A model generated the notes under the pieces. That model had not been told where the DNA came from and made no database searches. It saw only the letters and a program-made list of their open reading frames with translations. Made by a program: the position numbers and the translations under genes. From Nocardia aurantia (GTDB lineage: Bacteria > Actinomycetota > Actinomycetes > Mycobacteriales > Mycobacteriaceae), in the NCBI RefSeq assembly GCF_009604425.1, contig NZ_WEGI01000001.1:248001-312000 (forward strand): a DNA stretch of 64,000 nt. The letters run 5' to 3'. Within the stretch, counting starts at the first letter, position 1, and every line of letters begins with the position of its first letter. Shown in pieces: positions 35,104-44,214 of the stretch.

Positions 35104-35410
35104 CTGGAGCTTGTCCTCTCGGGATTTCGGACCTGGGCCGACTCACCGAGAGCGAATCCCGCGAGCCGGTCTGGGGCATCCGGCTCGGGGTGGGGGGAAG
35201 GTCAGCGCGGCTCACCGACCGGCCCACCCGGGGCCGGCTTGGTAAACCAGAAATACACGCGCTGCACGAGGAGGGACTGTACCAGCCGGGAGCGACGCCG
35301 CGGCCGCGCGACCCCGGGGGTGACGAGTGCCACACCCGTTTCGCGCAGGTCGCCGGGTCGTGGCCGATCCCATACGGCGAGATGTCGGTCACCCCCGATA
35401 TCGTGGGCAG
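35104..35410. promoter_or_regulatory. Divergent region between aroG and the XPB helicase gene
   Basis: It holds a hairpin with 8-bp arms (35162-35169 with 35180-35187) in the aroG leader direction. I found no leader peptide rich in aromatic residues and no T-box motif. At the right end TATCGT (35399-35404) stands 6 bases before the helicase ATG, a leaderless promoter pattern. Confidence 0.45.
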
Positions 35411-37087
35411 ATGCCCCACGAAGGTGACCGAGTGGCCGGGCCCCTCATCGTTCAGAGCGACAAGACCGTCCTGCTGGAGGTCGACCATCCGCAGGCCGAT
35501 GCCGCGCGCCAGGCCATCGCGCCGTTCGCCGAGCTCGAGCGCGCCCCGGAGCACGTGCACACCTATCGCATCACGCCGCTGGCGCTGTGGAACGCGCGCG
35601 CCGCGGGGCACGACGCCGAGCAGGTGGTCGACGCGCTGGTCAGCTTCTCGCGGTACGCGGTCCCGCAGCCGCTGCTGGTCGACATCGTCGACACCATGGC
35701 CCGCTACGGCCGGTTGCAGCTGGTCAAGAACCCCGCGCAGGGCCTGGTGCTGGTCAGTCTCGATCGCGCGGTGCTGGAGGAAGTGCTGCGGCACAAGAAG
35801 ATCCAGCCCATGGTCGGTGCGCGCATCGACGCCGACACGGTGCAGGTGCACCCGTCCGAGCGCGGCCGCATCAAGCAGATGCTGCTCAAGATCGGCTGGC
35901 CCGCCGAGGATCTGGCCGGCTACGTCGACGGCGAGGCGCATCCGATCGAACTCGACTTCGAGGCGGGCGCATGGCAATTGCGCGATTACCAGGAGATGGC
36001 GGCCGATTCGTTCTGGGCGGGCGGTTCCGGTGTGGTGGTGCTGCCCTGCGGCGCCGGCAAGACCATGGTCGGCGCGGCCGCGATGGCGAAGGCGAAGGCC
36101 ACCACCCTGATCCTGGTCACCAACACCGTCGCGGGCCGGCAGTGGCGCCGTGAACTGCTGGCCCGCACCTCGCTCACCGAGGACGAGATCGGCGAGTACT
36201 CCGGCGAGCGCAAGGAGGTCCGCCCGGTCACCATCGCCACCTATCAGGTGATCACGCGAAAGACCAAGGGCGAGTACAAACATCTGGAACTGTTCGACAG
36301 CCGCGACTGGGGCCTGGTCATCTACGACGAGGTGCATCTGCTGCCCGCGCCGGTGTTCCGGATGACGGCCGATCTGCAGTCCCGCCGCCGCCTCGGCCTC
36401 ACCGCCACGCTGGTCCGCGAGGACGGCCGCGAGGGCGACGTGTTCTCGCTGATCGGCCCGAAGCGCTACGACGCGCCCTGGAAGGACATCGAGGCGCAGG
36501 GCTGGATCGCGCCGGCCGACTGCGTCGAGGTCCGGGTCACGCTCACCGACGCCGAGCGCATGGCCTACGCCACCGCCGAGCCGGAGGAGCGCTACAAGCT
36601 GTGCTCCACCGCGCGCACCAAACTCGCGGTGGTGGAGTCGATCCTGGCCCGGCACAAGGACGCGCCGAGCCTGGTGATCGGCGCGTACCTGGATCAGCTG
36701 GACGAGCTGGGCGAACATCTGAACGCCCCGGTCATCCAGGGCTCCACCCGCACCAGGGAGCGCGAGGCGCTGTTCGACGCGTTCCGGGCCGGGGAGATCC
36801 CGGTGCTGGTGGTGAGCAAGGTGGCCAACTTCTCCATCGACCTGCCGGAGGCGTCGGTCGCGGTGCAGGTGTCGGGCACCTTCGGGTCCCGGCAGGAGGA
36901 GGCGCAGCGGCTGGGCAGGCTGCTGCGCCCGAAACACGATGGCGGCCAGGCGCATTTCTACTCGGTGGTGGCACGTGACACGCTGGATGCCGAATACGCG
37001 GCACATCGGCAGCGTTTCCTTGCCGAGCAGGGGTACGCCTATCGCATCACCGACGCGGACGACCTGCTGGGCCCGACGATCGGATGA
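35411..37087 (+). CDS. xpb: XPB/Ercc3-type DNA helicase
   Basis: A superfamily 2 helicase of 558 residues, close to mycobacterial XPB, thought to act in nucleotide excision repair. The N-terminal damage-recognition part starts with GPLIVQSDKTVLLEVDH. Walker A is LPCGAGKTMVG, the Walker B box is DEVH, motif III LTATLVRED, and motif VI FGSRQEEAQRLGRLLRP. TATCGT 6 bases before the ATG at 35411 supports a leaderless start there. A GTG at 35432 behind GAAGGTGA is an alternative. It overlaps the next gene by ATGA. Confidence 0.93.
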   Translation: MPHEGDRVAGPLIVQSDKTVLLEVDHPQADAARQAIAPFAELERAPEHVHTYRITPLALWNARAAGHDAEQVVDALVSFSRYAVPQPLLVDIVDTMARYGRLQLVKNPAQGLVLVSLDRAVLEEVLRHKKIQPMVGARIDADTVQVHPSERGRIKQMLLKIGWPAEDLAGYVDGEAHPIELDFEAGAWQLRDYQEMAADSFWAGGSGVVVLPCGAGKTMVGAAAMAKAKATTLILVTNTVAGRQWRRELLARTSLTEDEIGEYSGERKEVRPVTIATYQVITRKTKGEYKHLELFDSRDWGLVIYDEVHLLPAPVFRMTADLQSRRRLGLTATLVREDGREGDVFSLIGPKRYDAPWKDIEAQGWIAPADCVEVRVTLTDAERMAYATAEPEERYKLCSTARTKLAVVESILARHKDAPSLVIGAYLDQLDELGEHLNAPVIQGSTRTREREALFDAFRAGEIPVLVVSKVANFSIDLPEASVAVQVSGTFGSRQEEAQRLGRLLRPKHDGGQAHFYSVVARDTLDAEYAAHRQRFLAEQGYAYRITDADDLLGPTIG

Positions 37088-37806
37088 GCGGACCGGCGCG
37101 TCGGGCGACCCGGCCCGGGAGACAGGTGAGGATGGTAGACGTGCGACGCTTCGACTTCGCGGTGGACCGCGCGTATGCCCGATCGGTCAACGAGATCGTG
37201 CCGACCGTCCGGCGGTTGCGCATCGTGGCCTTCGCCGTCGCGATCGTGCTGGGCCTCTCGACCGCGGGCCTGATCCGGCTGGGGCATCCCTATTCGTTCA
37301 TACTCTCCGTCGCCTTCGCGCTCGGCACGGTCACGGCGCTGTTCGTCGCGGTGTGGACGCCGCACCGCGCGCGGGTCGACAAGCTGTACGCCGCGGGTGA
37401 ACTGGTGCCCGCGGTGGTGACCGAGCACAACCAGAAGGGCCTGACCCTGCTGGCCCTGGTCAACGTCGCGAAGCCGGGCGCCGCGCCGGTCTACGCGCTG
37501 ATCGTCCGGGTGGTGCGGGCCCTGCCGGGTCATCGCGACCGGGCGGGCGAGCAGGTGCCCGCGGTCACGGTCCGCACCGACTTCGCCTCCGGTTCCATCG
37601 GCGATCTGCGGCAGCCGATCACGCCGATGCCGATCGCCTGGGGCACCCGCGATCCCGGCGTGATCGAGCGGGCCCGCTCCGCGATCAGTGAGGTGGAGTG
37701 GACGCTGCTGGCCGACAACATCACCCTCGCCGCGAAGGTCCTGGCCGCCGAGTCGAAGCGGCTGCTGCTGGATCCGCATCAGCTGCCGGAGGAATTGCGC
37801 GGGTAA
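37084..37806 (+). CDS. DUF3239-like membrane protein
   Basis: A 240-residue protein with two adjacent membrane segments near the N-terminus (about 45-90: VAFAVAIVLGLSTAGLI and FILSVAFALGTVTALFVAVW). A larger soluble region follows (AAGELVPAVVTEHNQKGLTLLALV). This layout fits the DUF3239 family of Corynebacteriales, function unknown. The ATGA overlap with the helicase stop shows translational coupling. A start at an internal ATG (residue 17, MVDVRRFDF) is possible. Confidence 0.7.
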   Translation: MSGPARRATRPGRQVRMVDVRRFDFAVDRAYARSVNEIVPTVRRLRIVAFAVAIVLGLSTAGLIRLGHPYSFILSVAFALGTVTALFVAVWTPHRARVDKLYAAGELVPAVVTEHNQKGLTLLALVNVAKPGAAPVYALIVRVVRALPGHRDRAGEQVPAVTVRTDFASGSIGDLRQPITPMPIAWGTRDPGVIERARSAISEVEWTLLADNITLAAKVLAAESKRLLLDPHQLPEELRG

Positions 37807-37836
37807 ACCCGTTGCGCGCCTTCGTAGAATGATCTC

Positions 37837-38475
37837 GTGATTCCCACCTCCAACCTGGTGGCCTTCCTGATCGCGGCGACCGTCATCATCGTGATTCCCG
37901 GGCCGGGTGTGCTGTTCACCATCGGCCGCGCGCTCACCGACGGGCGGCGTGCCGCCCTGATATCGGTGCTCGGGCATGCCCTGGGGGTGCAGATGCTGGT
38001 GATCGCGGTGGCCGCCGGGCTCGGCAGCCTGGTCGCCGCCTCGGCACTCGCCCTGACGATCGTGAAGCTGACCGGGGCGATCTACCTGGTGTACCTCGGC
38101 GTCCAGGCCGTCCGGCAGCGCCGGTCGCTGCGCGAGGCGTTCGCCGCGCAGGCCGAGCCGGCGCCGCATCGGCGGGTGTTCCGGCAGGGCATCGTGGTCG
38201 GGGTGACCAATCCGAAGGCCCTCGTCTTCTTCTCCGCGGTGCTGCCGCAGTTCGTGGAGCCGGCCAGCGGATATCTGCCGGTCCAGTTCCTGATCCTCGG
38301 ATCGATCTTCCTCGGCGTCGCGCTGGTGTCCGACAGTGCCTGGGCGCTGCTGGCCGGTACCGCGCGCGCCTGGTTCGCGCGGTCGCCGCGGCGGCTGGAG
38401 GCCGTCGGGGGCGCGGGCGGGCTCATGATCATCGGTTTGGGTGCGACCGTGGCGGTCACCGGCACGAACAACTGA
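37837..38475 (+). CDS. LysE/RhtB-family exporter
   Basis: A second LysE/RhtB permease, 212 residues, six membrane segments, with PGPGVLFTIGRALTDGRRAA and GVTNPKALVFFSAVLPQF. It is not a recent duplicate of the one at 33282. TAGAAT at 37825-37830 is exactly 6 bases before the GTG, so transcription is probably leaderless and independent of the helicase operon. Confidence 0.88.
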   Translation: MIPTSNLVAFLIAATVIIVIPGPGVLFTIGRALTDGRRAALISVLGHALGVQMLVIAVAAGLGSLVAASALALTIVKLTGAIYLVYLGVQAVRQRRSLREAFAAQAEPAPHRRVFRQGIVVGVTNPKALVFFSAVLPQFVEPASGYLPVQFLILGSIFLGVALVSDSAWALLAGTARAWFARSPRRLEAVGGAGGLMIIGLGATVAVTGTNN

Positions 38476-38528
38476 TCCGGCTACCATCCCCGATATCCGC
38501 ACGCAGGTCGGAAGGGGTGGCTCGACGC

Positions 38529-39947
38529 ATGCACACACGAATGCGCCGCCTGGTGGCCGGGCTGCTGCTCGCCGGCGCCTCCGTGTCGCCGGCGCCGGTC
38601 ACCGCGCCTGCCCAGGTGCTGGACGATCCGGCGGTCGGCGCGCCGGGCCTCGGCGATCCCTATTATCCGGACGATGGCAACGGCGGTTATCGCGTCGAGC
38701 ACTACGACCTCACCCTCGACTACGACCCGCCGAATCGGCAGCTGGCGGGCATCGCGCGACTGTCGGCGATCGCCGCACAACCGTTGCGCGCCTTCGAACT
38801 CGATTTCAACGGGCCCGAGGTCCGGGCGGTCACGGTGAACGGCCGCCCGGCCCTCTTCGAGCGGACCGGTGCGCACAAGCTGGCTGTCAGCCCATTGCTG
38901 CCGTTGCTGCCGGGGCTGCCGTTCGCGATCGCCGTCGACTACGCCGGCCAGGTCACCGACACGCCCGACTCCGGGTGGACGGTGTCGCCGAGCGGTGGCG
39001 CCTTCGCCGCGGGCGAACCGCATTCCGCCGCCACCTGGTACCCGCTCAACGACACCCCGCTGGACAAGGCCACCTTCGAGGTCCGGGTGACGGTGCCGCA
39101 GGAGTGGGAGGTCGTGTCGAACGGGCTGCGCACCCGCGACGTCGCCGACGGCACGCATCGGACCGTCGAATGGCGGCTGCGCGATCCGGTGGCCGGCTAC
39201 CTGACCACGGTGGCGATCGACCATTTCGAATTCCTGGAGCAGCGGCGAGCCGACGGCACCCCGTTGTTCAGCGCCTTCGCCCCGCAGGCGGTCTCGCGCC
39301 GGGAACTGGAGAACCGGCTGCCGGAGATCCTGGACTTCCTGGAAACCCTGTACGGCCCTTACCCGTTCGAAACCGGCGGCGGCATCTACGTCGACACCGA
39401 TCTGCAGTTCTCGCTGGAGACCCAGACCCGGCCGATCTACGCCCCCTGGACCGACCTGAACACGGTGGTGCACGAGAACACCCATCAGTGGTGGGGTGAT
39501 TCGATGTCGGTCACCCAGTGGTCCGATATCTGCCTGAACGAATGCTTCGCCAGCTACACCGCCGACTACCTGTGGCCGGAACGCAAGGAGGGCAAGGACG
39601 TCGACCGGATGTACCGCGAAACCGTCGACAAGTACCGCGACGATCCGGACTTCTGGTCGATCCCGTTGCAGAACCCCGGCGCCGGAAGGGAATTCACCGT
39701 CGTGTACACCCGCGGCCCGCTGTTCCTGCACGCGCTGCGGCATCTGCTCGGCGACGCGATCTTCTTCCCGGCGATGTCGCGGTTCGTGCAGGCGCACCGC
39801 TACGGCAACGCCGCCATGCCCGAATTCCGTTCCTACCTGCAAACTCTGACGCCGATCGCACTCGGCGGGTTCCTCGCGGCCTGGCTGGACGGCACGACGC
39901 CGCCGCCGGACAGCGACCTGTTCCCGGGCACCCTTTCCCTCGGTTGA
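38529..39947 (+). CDS. Secreted M1-family zinc metallopeptidase
   Basis: A 472-residue aminopeptidase-N-like enzyme with a signal peptide (RRLVAGLLLAGASVSPAP). An N-terminal beta domain (YDLTLDYDPPNRQLAG) precedes the catalytic domain, where HENTHQWWG (HExxH) and NECFASY provide the three zinc ligands. It lacks the long C-terminal helical domain of classic PepN, as is usual for short secreted actinobacterial members. The ATG at 38529 is spaced better from GGAAGGGG than the GTG at 38517. Confidence 0.88.
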   Translation: MHTRMRRLVAGLLLAGASVSPAPVTAPAQVLDDPAVGAPGLGDPYYPDDGNGGYRVEHYDLTLDYDPPNRQLAGIARLSAIAAQPLRAFELDFNGPEVRAVTVNGRPALFERTGAHKLAVSPLLPLLPGLPFAIAVDYAGQVTDTPDSGWTVSPSGGAFAAGEPHSAATWYPLNDTPLDKATFEVRVTVPQEWEVVSNGLRTRDVADGTHRTVEWRLRDPVAGYLTTVAIDHFEFLEQRRADGTPLFSAFAPQAVSRRELENRLPEILDFLETLYGPYPFETGGGIYVDTDLQFSLETQTRPIYAPWTDLNTVVHENTHQWWGDSMSVTQWSDICLNECFASYTADYLWPERKEGKDVDRMYRETVDKYRDDPDFWSIPLQNPGAGREFTVVYTRGPLFLHALRHLLGDAIFFPAMSRFVQAHRYGNAAMPEFRSYLQTLTPIALGGFLAAWLDGTTPPPDSDLFPGTLSLG

Positions 39948-39992
39948 GACCGCCGTAACACCTGGCACAAATAGGACGACACAATCCTCGGT

Positions 39993-40018
39993 GCGATCGG
40001 GGACAGTCCCCGCGTCGC
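39993..40018. promoter_or_regulatory. Compact palindrome before a small ORF
   Basis: GGGGAC-A-GTCCCC (39999-40011) with outer GCGA (39993) and TCGC (40015). It is too compact for a terminator and sits about 20 bases before the ATG of the small ORF at 40037, so an operator is plausible. Confidence 0.35.
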
Positions 40019-40036
40019 TGTGGAAAGGTGTGAAAC

Positions 40037-40135
40037 ATGACCTACCTCGGAATGCTGACGCTGCTCAATATCAGTCGCACACTCGGATACGCCCTGCTCG
40101 GGCTGCACGGCCTCTCGATGGGAGGCACCCTGTAA
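40037..40135 (+). CDS. Possible 32-residue hydrophobic small protein
   Basis: The ORF starts MTYLGMLTLLNISRTLGYAL and ends LHGLSMGGTL. It is largely hydrophobic with one possible membrane helix. GGAAAGG lies 8 bases before the ATG, and the ORF fills an otherwise empty 318-base gap. No family is recognised and codon evidence is too short to decide. It could be a membrane microprotein or a leader for the lipoprotein gene 130 bases downstream. Confidence 0.4.
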   Translation: MTYLGMLTLLNISRTLGYALLGLHGLSMGGTL

Positions 40136-40265
40136 CCGGTTCCGCGGGCAACCGGCCCGGGTGCTCCGGCGAACCGGCGCACGGGGTATCGTCCGCTCAC
40201 CGGCGTTCGCGGGCGACCGCGCCGCGGATACGCCGTGAACGATTGGGTGAGAGAGGTTTTCGTAC

Positions 40266-40775
40266 GTGAACAAGGCAGGGACGAAGCTGATCGTTCGCTT
40301 CGTGCCGGCACTGGTGGCGGTGGCCGCACTGGCGGTCACCGGCTGCTCATCCAGTTCCGGTAAATCCGATACCGCGCGGGCCAAGGTGGGGGACTGCATC
40401 AACGTCCTCGAGGGTTCGACGACCGCGGCCAAGACCGAGCCCGTCGACTGCTCGTCGGACAAGGCGGTCTACAAGGTGGTGTCGACCTCGGACCAGAAGG
40501 CCGACTGCGGCACCGAGAACACCTCCTACGAGGAGACCTACGGCGGCGGCACCGCCCATCTGTGCCTCGCCCCGAATCTGAAGCAGGGCAGCTGCTATCA
40601 CCAGGACCGGGAGACCGGATTCGCCTACGCCGACTGCGCGTCCACCGCGGCCACGGTCAAGGTCGTGAAGCGGATCGACGGCACCAGCGACGAATTCGCC
40701 TGTGACTCGAATTCGACCTTCCTGACGCTGTCCAACCCCAAGACCACGTTCTGCCTCACCAATCCCAAAGGCTGA
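40266..40775 (+). CDS. LppU-like lipoprotein
   Basis: A 169-residue exported protein with signal peptide and lipobox VTGC at about residue 27. After it comes a Ser-rich stretch and a domain with about eight cysteines (VGDCINV, VDCSSDKAVYKVV, DCGTE, HLCLAP, GSCYHQD, YADCAS), likely disulfide-bonded. This pattern resembles the LppU/SCO3897 family of actinomycetes, function unknown. The GTG start follows GAGAGG. Confidence 0.75.
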   Translation: MNKAGTKLIVRFVPALVAVAALAVTGCSSSSGKSDTARAKVGDCINVLEGSTTAAKTEPVDCSSDKAVYKVVSTSDQKADCGTENTSYEETYGGGTAHLCLAPNLKQGSCYHQDRETGFAYADCASTAATVKVVKRIDGTSDEFACDSNSTFLTLSNPKTTFCLTNPKG

Positions 40776-40784
40776 GCGCGGAAT

Positions 40785-43115
40785 TCACTCGACCAGCGCG
40801 ACCGACGCGATCCGGTGCAACGTGAAGTGCCGGACCGCGCCGGTCACCGGGTCGAGCGCGTCCAGTTGACCACCGGACACCTGCAACGGTTCCACCACGC
40901 GCTGAGTGGCGACGCCCTGCGCGTCGACATAGCCGATGTGCACCGGGCGGCGCACCTTCGCCGCGAGTTGCAGCAGCGCCATCGTCGCGGCGGTACTCGT
41001 CCGGCTGCCGTCGGCGCGGACCGCCTGCCCGGATCGGGTGCGCGCGGCCTTCTCCCCTGCTCGCAGTTCGGTCACCAACGCCCGCAACTGTTCCGTGCTG
41101 GGCGGATTGGGCCGCCACGACTGCCGGGCGTTCGGACGCACCGACAGTCGTGCCCCGCGCGGCCGCAGGTCGACGATCGTGCCGGAGGCATCCTCCCCGG
41201 CCGGGCTGAACCCGGCCGCGCGCAACTGTTCCAGGACGTCGCCGAGGGGCGCCTGGGAGATCGCCACCGTCGGGGCGACGGCGCGCAGAGCCAGCCGCTC
41301 GGCCACCGGCGCCGCCAGCACCTCGGCCAGCAGGCTGGGATCCTCGCTGCGCAGGAAGGACTGCGCCAGACCGGCCCGTAACCGGCCGTGCCGGCGAGCC
41401 ACGTCGTCGATCAGATAGGTGAGCGCCTGCGGTACCGGGGTGCGGGAATGCGCCGCGAACAGCTGCTGTAGTTCGGCAGCCGTCAGCCCGGCGTCCAGCG
41501 CCCGGCGCACCGAATTCTCGCCGACCCGGTACACGGTCGCGGCGCCCGCCGATTCGACGTCCGCGACCAGCGCGATGCGCTGCTGGAGATCCGGGACCAG
41601 CGGGCCGGGCGCGATGACCGTCAGATCCGCCTGCACCAGAACATGATCGAGCGGCGCGGGCAGCGCCGTTTCCATCTCGGCCTCGGCGTCGCCCGGATTG
41701 CCGTGCAGCAGAGCGCGTCCCGCGGAGGTGAGCGCTCCACGGCCGGCCAGTCCGAGCGCCGCCGCCTCGGCCAGCGTGTGCTCCACGGTGTCGGTCCGGA
41801 AATGCCTGCGGCGCCGCGGTTGCCGCCACGCCAGCACCCGCGCGAGGTCGGTCGCCGTCACCGCCGATCCGGCCGGATACTCGCCGAGCAGGGACAGGAC
41901 CGCGTGCCGGTCGCGGGCCGCGTGCACGGTCCGCAGTTCGGGCGACAAGGCGGCCAGCGGTTTGTCGTTGGCGTCGCGCAGGCCGATCATCCACGGGCAG
42001 CGATCCAGCTCCAGCCACGCCAGGGCGAGCACCACCCAGCGGCGGGCGGACGGTCCCTCCAGCCAGCCGTCGGTGGCGGCGGTCGGCGCCCAGAAATCGT
42101 CGACGGTCTCGACCTCCGGCGCCGGATCCGGAAGACCCTTGTCCAGCAGGTGGGCCGCGGCCAGCACCTCGGCGAGCAGACCGGCCCGGTTCTCGTCCAT
42201 CCCGGCCTGTTTGGCGATCCGGCGCAACTCCCGCACGCCGAGGCCGCCGGCCCGTAGCACCGGGGCCGGGCCCTGACCCAGCACCTCCAGCAGGTCGCCG
42301 GCATGACGCAGCAGTTCGCCCACCTCGCCCGCGGCGGCCGCATTGGCCTCGGCGGCGGTGTGGTGGACGGGTTCCGGCCGCGGCGGGGTCAGGACGTGCG
42401 GGTCGGTGACCGGTTCGCGGCGCAGTACCTGGCCCACCGCGGGCGGCAGTTCGACGGTCTCGGCGTCGACCCAGTTCAGCAGGCGGGCGGCGAGCAGTCG
42501 CTGGATCGGGCGGTCCGGTGCGGTGCCCGGTGCGGCGTCGCGGGTACGGCCCCGGGGGCCGGTGGTGGCCAGTTTGTCCAGCAGGGCGCGTTCCGGCGGG
42601 GCCAGACCGGCCAGCGCGGCGGTGATCTCCGCCTCGCTCAGCGCGTCCGGGATCTCGGTGATGCTGCCCAGCGGCCAGGGCAGCGCCTCCTTGGTGGCGG
42701 CCACCGCGTACAGCTCGTCGGTGCCCCACACCAGGGCGCGCGCGGTCAGCCGCTCGATCGCGGTGTCGATGTCGGCGATCGGGGCTCGGTCACCGAGCAG
42801 ATCGGTCAGCCGGCGGCGCGGCAACGCCTCGGCGGCCCGGTTGCGCGACCCGCCTTCGTGGATCGCGTTGTGCACCGCCAGGGTCTCGAGGACTGCGAAA
42901 TCCAGGGTGTCGAGGTCGTCGGCGGCACGGAACACCGAGGCACGCTGTTCGGCGCGGGCCGCCAGCACGGCCATCGAGGCGGGGAGCGGTACCGCGAGGT
43001 CGGGACGCAACGTCAGCAGCGTCACGAGATCGTCATCGGAGCGGGCGGCCAGCCAATCGGCCAGGGCCACCCCGCCGGCCGCGCCGGTCGCGGCGGAGGC
43101 TTCGGTCGCAGTCAT
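40785..43115 (-). CDS. XPB/Ssl2 N-terminal-domain-like protein (helicase-associated)
   Basis: A 776-residue protein with no ATPase motifs. Its middle and C-terminal parts match the helicase C-associated/XPB-Ssl2 N-domain family, to which I believe the M. tuberculosis neighbour of the XPB gene (Rv0862c) belongs. Recurrent winged-helix-like segments (LDKLATTGPRGRTRD, LTSAGRALLHGNPGDA) and a C-terminal KVRRPVHIGYVDAQGVATQRVVEP, a WYL-like fold, are visible. The ATG at 43113-43115 is chosen because upstream codons look non-coding and TACGCT precedes it. A role with XPB in repair is inferred. Confidence 0.75.
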   Translation of the reverse strand: MTATEASAATGAAGGVALADWLAARSDDDLVTLLTLRPDLAVPLPASMAVLAARAEQRASVFRAADDLDTLDFAVLETLAVHNAIHEGGSRNRAAEALPRRRLTDLLGDRAPIADIDTAIERLTARALVWGTDELYAVAATKEALPWPLGSITEIPDALSEAEITAALAGLAPPERALLDKLATTGPRGRTRDAAPGTAPDRPIQRLLAARLLNWVDAETVELPPAVGQVLRREPVTDPHVLTPPRPEPVHHTAAEANAAAAGEVGELLRHAGDLLEVLGQGPAPVLRAGGLGVRELRRIAKQAGMDENRAGLLAEVLAAAHLLDKGLPDPAPEVETVDDFWAPTAATDGWLEGPSARRWVVLALAWLELDRCPWMIGLRDANDKPLAALSPELRTVHAARDRHAVLSLLGEYPAGSAVTATDLARVLAWRQPRRRRHFRTDTVEHTLAEAAALGLAGRGALTSAGRALLHGNPGDAEAEMETALPAPLDHVLVQADLTVIAPGPLVPDLQQRIALVADVESAGAATVYRVGENSVRRALDAGLTAAELQQLFAAHSRTPVPQALTYLIDDVARRHGRLRAGLAQSFLRSEDPSLLAEVLAAPVAERLALRAVAPTVAISQAPLGDVLEQLRAAGFSPAGEDASGTIVDLRPRGARLSVRPNARQSWRPNPPSTEQLRALVTELRAGEKAARTRSGQAVRADGSRTSTAATMALLQLAAKVRRPVHIGYVDAQGVATQRVVEPLQVSGGQLDALDPVTGAVRHFTLHRIASVALVE

Positions 43116-43243
43116 CGCCGTCCAGCGTACGGTGAGAGCCTCGCCCGTGTCTGTGCTCCGCGACCCCGCACGCGCGCGTTCGGCTATCGGCCGGCGAGCC
43201 GGGCCGTGAACCGGAACGTGTGCCGCCATGTCAGAATGACCAC

Positions 43244-43435
43244 GTGGCGAAAGAATCGAAGAAGTCCTCCTATGTCGACAACGGCTGGCCGCGACTGGCC
43301 AACGGCGATCACGCGGTCACCGAGCTCTCGGCGACCCGCGCGGGTGGTCTGTCCCCGTACGGCGAGGACACCGAATTCCCGGTCCCGGCGGAGCAGATGC
43401 CCTACGTGCACCCGCACACGGTCGTCAACCGCTGA
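43244..43435 (+). CDS. Small conserved protein (63 aa, Rv0863-like)
   Basis: A short hydrophilic protein: [19 protein letters not shown], then [22 protein letters not shown]. In mycobacteria a similar small gene lies divergently beside the XPB N-domain gene, as here. The GTG at 43244 is preceded by CAGAAT and 6 bases, a leaderless-type spacing. Function is unknown. A strong terminator follows. Confidence 0.7.
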   Translation: MAKESKKSSYVDNGWPRLANGDHAVTELSATRAGGLSPYGEDTEFPVPAEQMPYVHPHTVVNR

Positions 43436-43447
43436 TTCAGGCTCCTG

Positions 43448-43479
43448 GAGGCCCCCGCACCGATCGGTGCGGGGGCCTC
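43448..43479 (+). terminator. Terminator after the small gene
   Basis: A 32-base perfect palindrome, arms GAGGCCCCCGCACCGA and its complement, followed by TGCCG. There is no T-run, as is usual in high-G+C genomes. Confidence 0.75.
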
Positions 43480-44160
43480 TGCCGCGTCCGAAAACAGTCG
43501 GCCCGCCGTGTTCGGCCGACAGCCCGGCAGGCGCGTGGCCGCTGGGCCCCGGGCATTCGCGGTGCGAGCCGAGCCGTCGAGCCGCCACGGTCGCGCCACC
43601 GCACTGCCTCCACCACAGGATTTAGACCCGGCCGCGTAAGGTCCCTGGCCGGGGTCGCGGGCTACCGGCCGCTCGAGCCCGGCCGGGTCTGGCCTGTACG
43701 TGAGGCCGTCGCCTCGATGCCCGTGCAGTTACGGCCATCGGCTCACCAGGCAACGGAAGGAACCTGGTGAGCCGATGGGGACGATCAGGTGGGCTGTGTG
43801 GAAGTGCTCATACCGCCACGGATTCCCGGGCCTCGGACCGGTACGCGGCTTCATACCGGCTCAGCAACCGGGACAGGCCGACTGGCTCGGGACTCGGGCA
43901 GGGAGCACCTCGTGCCGGAAACCTCGATGAGTGAACGGTTTCCGAGTCGCATCGCCGCGGGTCGATGAACGACGCTGTCAGCGAGTCGGGCTCGGCTCCG
44001 CGACGGAATGTGATCTCGCACCGGCGGATTCACGCGAGGATTCCGTTCGGCACGATGCCGTGCCCGGTGAGTAACCGTTGTGCCCAGTCGATCAGCGATT
44101 ACGTGACGTCTGACCGATATCGATCTTCGAGTCGCGGATGTGCGTGATCGACTGTGGGAG
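43480..44160. other. Non-coding stretch with a 16-bp perfect inverted repeat
   Basis: No ORF here has a recognisable domain, a good ribosome site and plausible composition. A perfect inverted repeat (43735-43750 with 43763-43778, 12-base loop; arms CCATCGGCTCACCAGG) stands in the middle. A short frame begins inside its right arm (ATG 43775) but looks random. In mycobacteria molybdopterin genes (moaC, mog, moaE) lie in this interval; none remain here. Confidence 0.5.
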
Positions 44161-44167
44161 AAAGAAC

Positions 44168-44198
44168 ACCGGCCGCGATGACAGGGTCGACGGCCGGT
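44168..44198 (-). terminator. Terminator of the rpf gene
   Basis: The 8-bp stem ACCGGCCG (44168-44175 with 44191-44198) is followed on the minus strand by GTTCTTTCTC, a T-rich tail. It lies 16 bases after the rpf stop codon. Confidence 0.7.
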
Positions 44199-44214
44199 CC
44201 GAAACCCGAGGGGA

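Noticed and set aside
35104..35410. Trp/Phe leader peptide or T-box before aroG
   Set aside because: I found no short ORF rich in aromatic codons and no T-box consensus; only a simple hairpin is present.
43700..43930. Plus-strand ORF of about 75 codons in the gap before rpf
   Set aside because: It crosses the perfect inverted repeat and has random-looking composition; no conserved motif.
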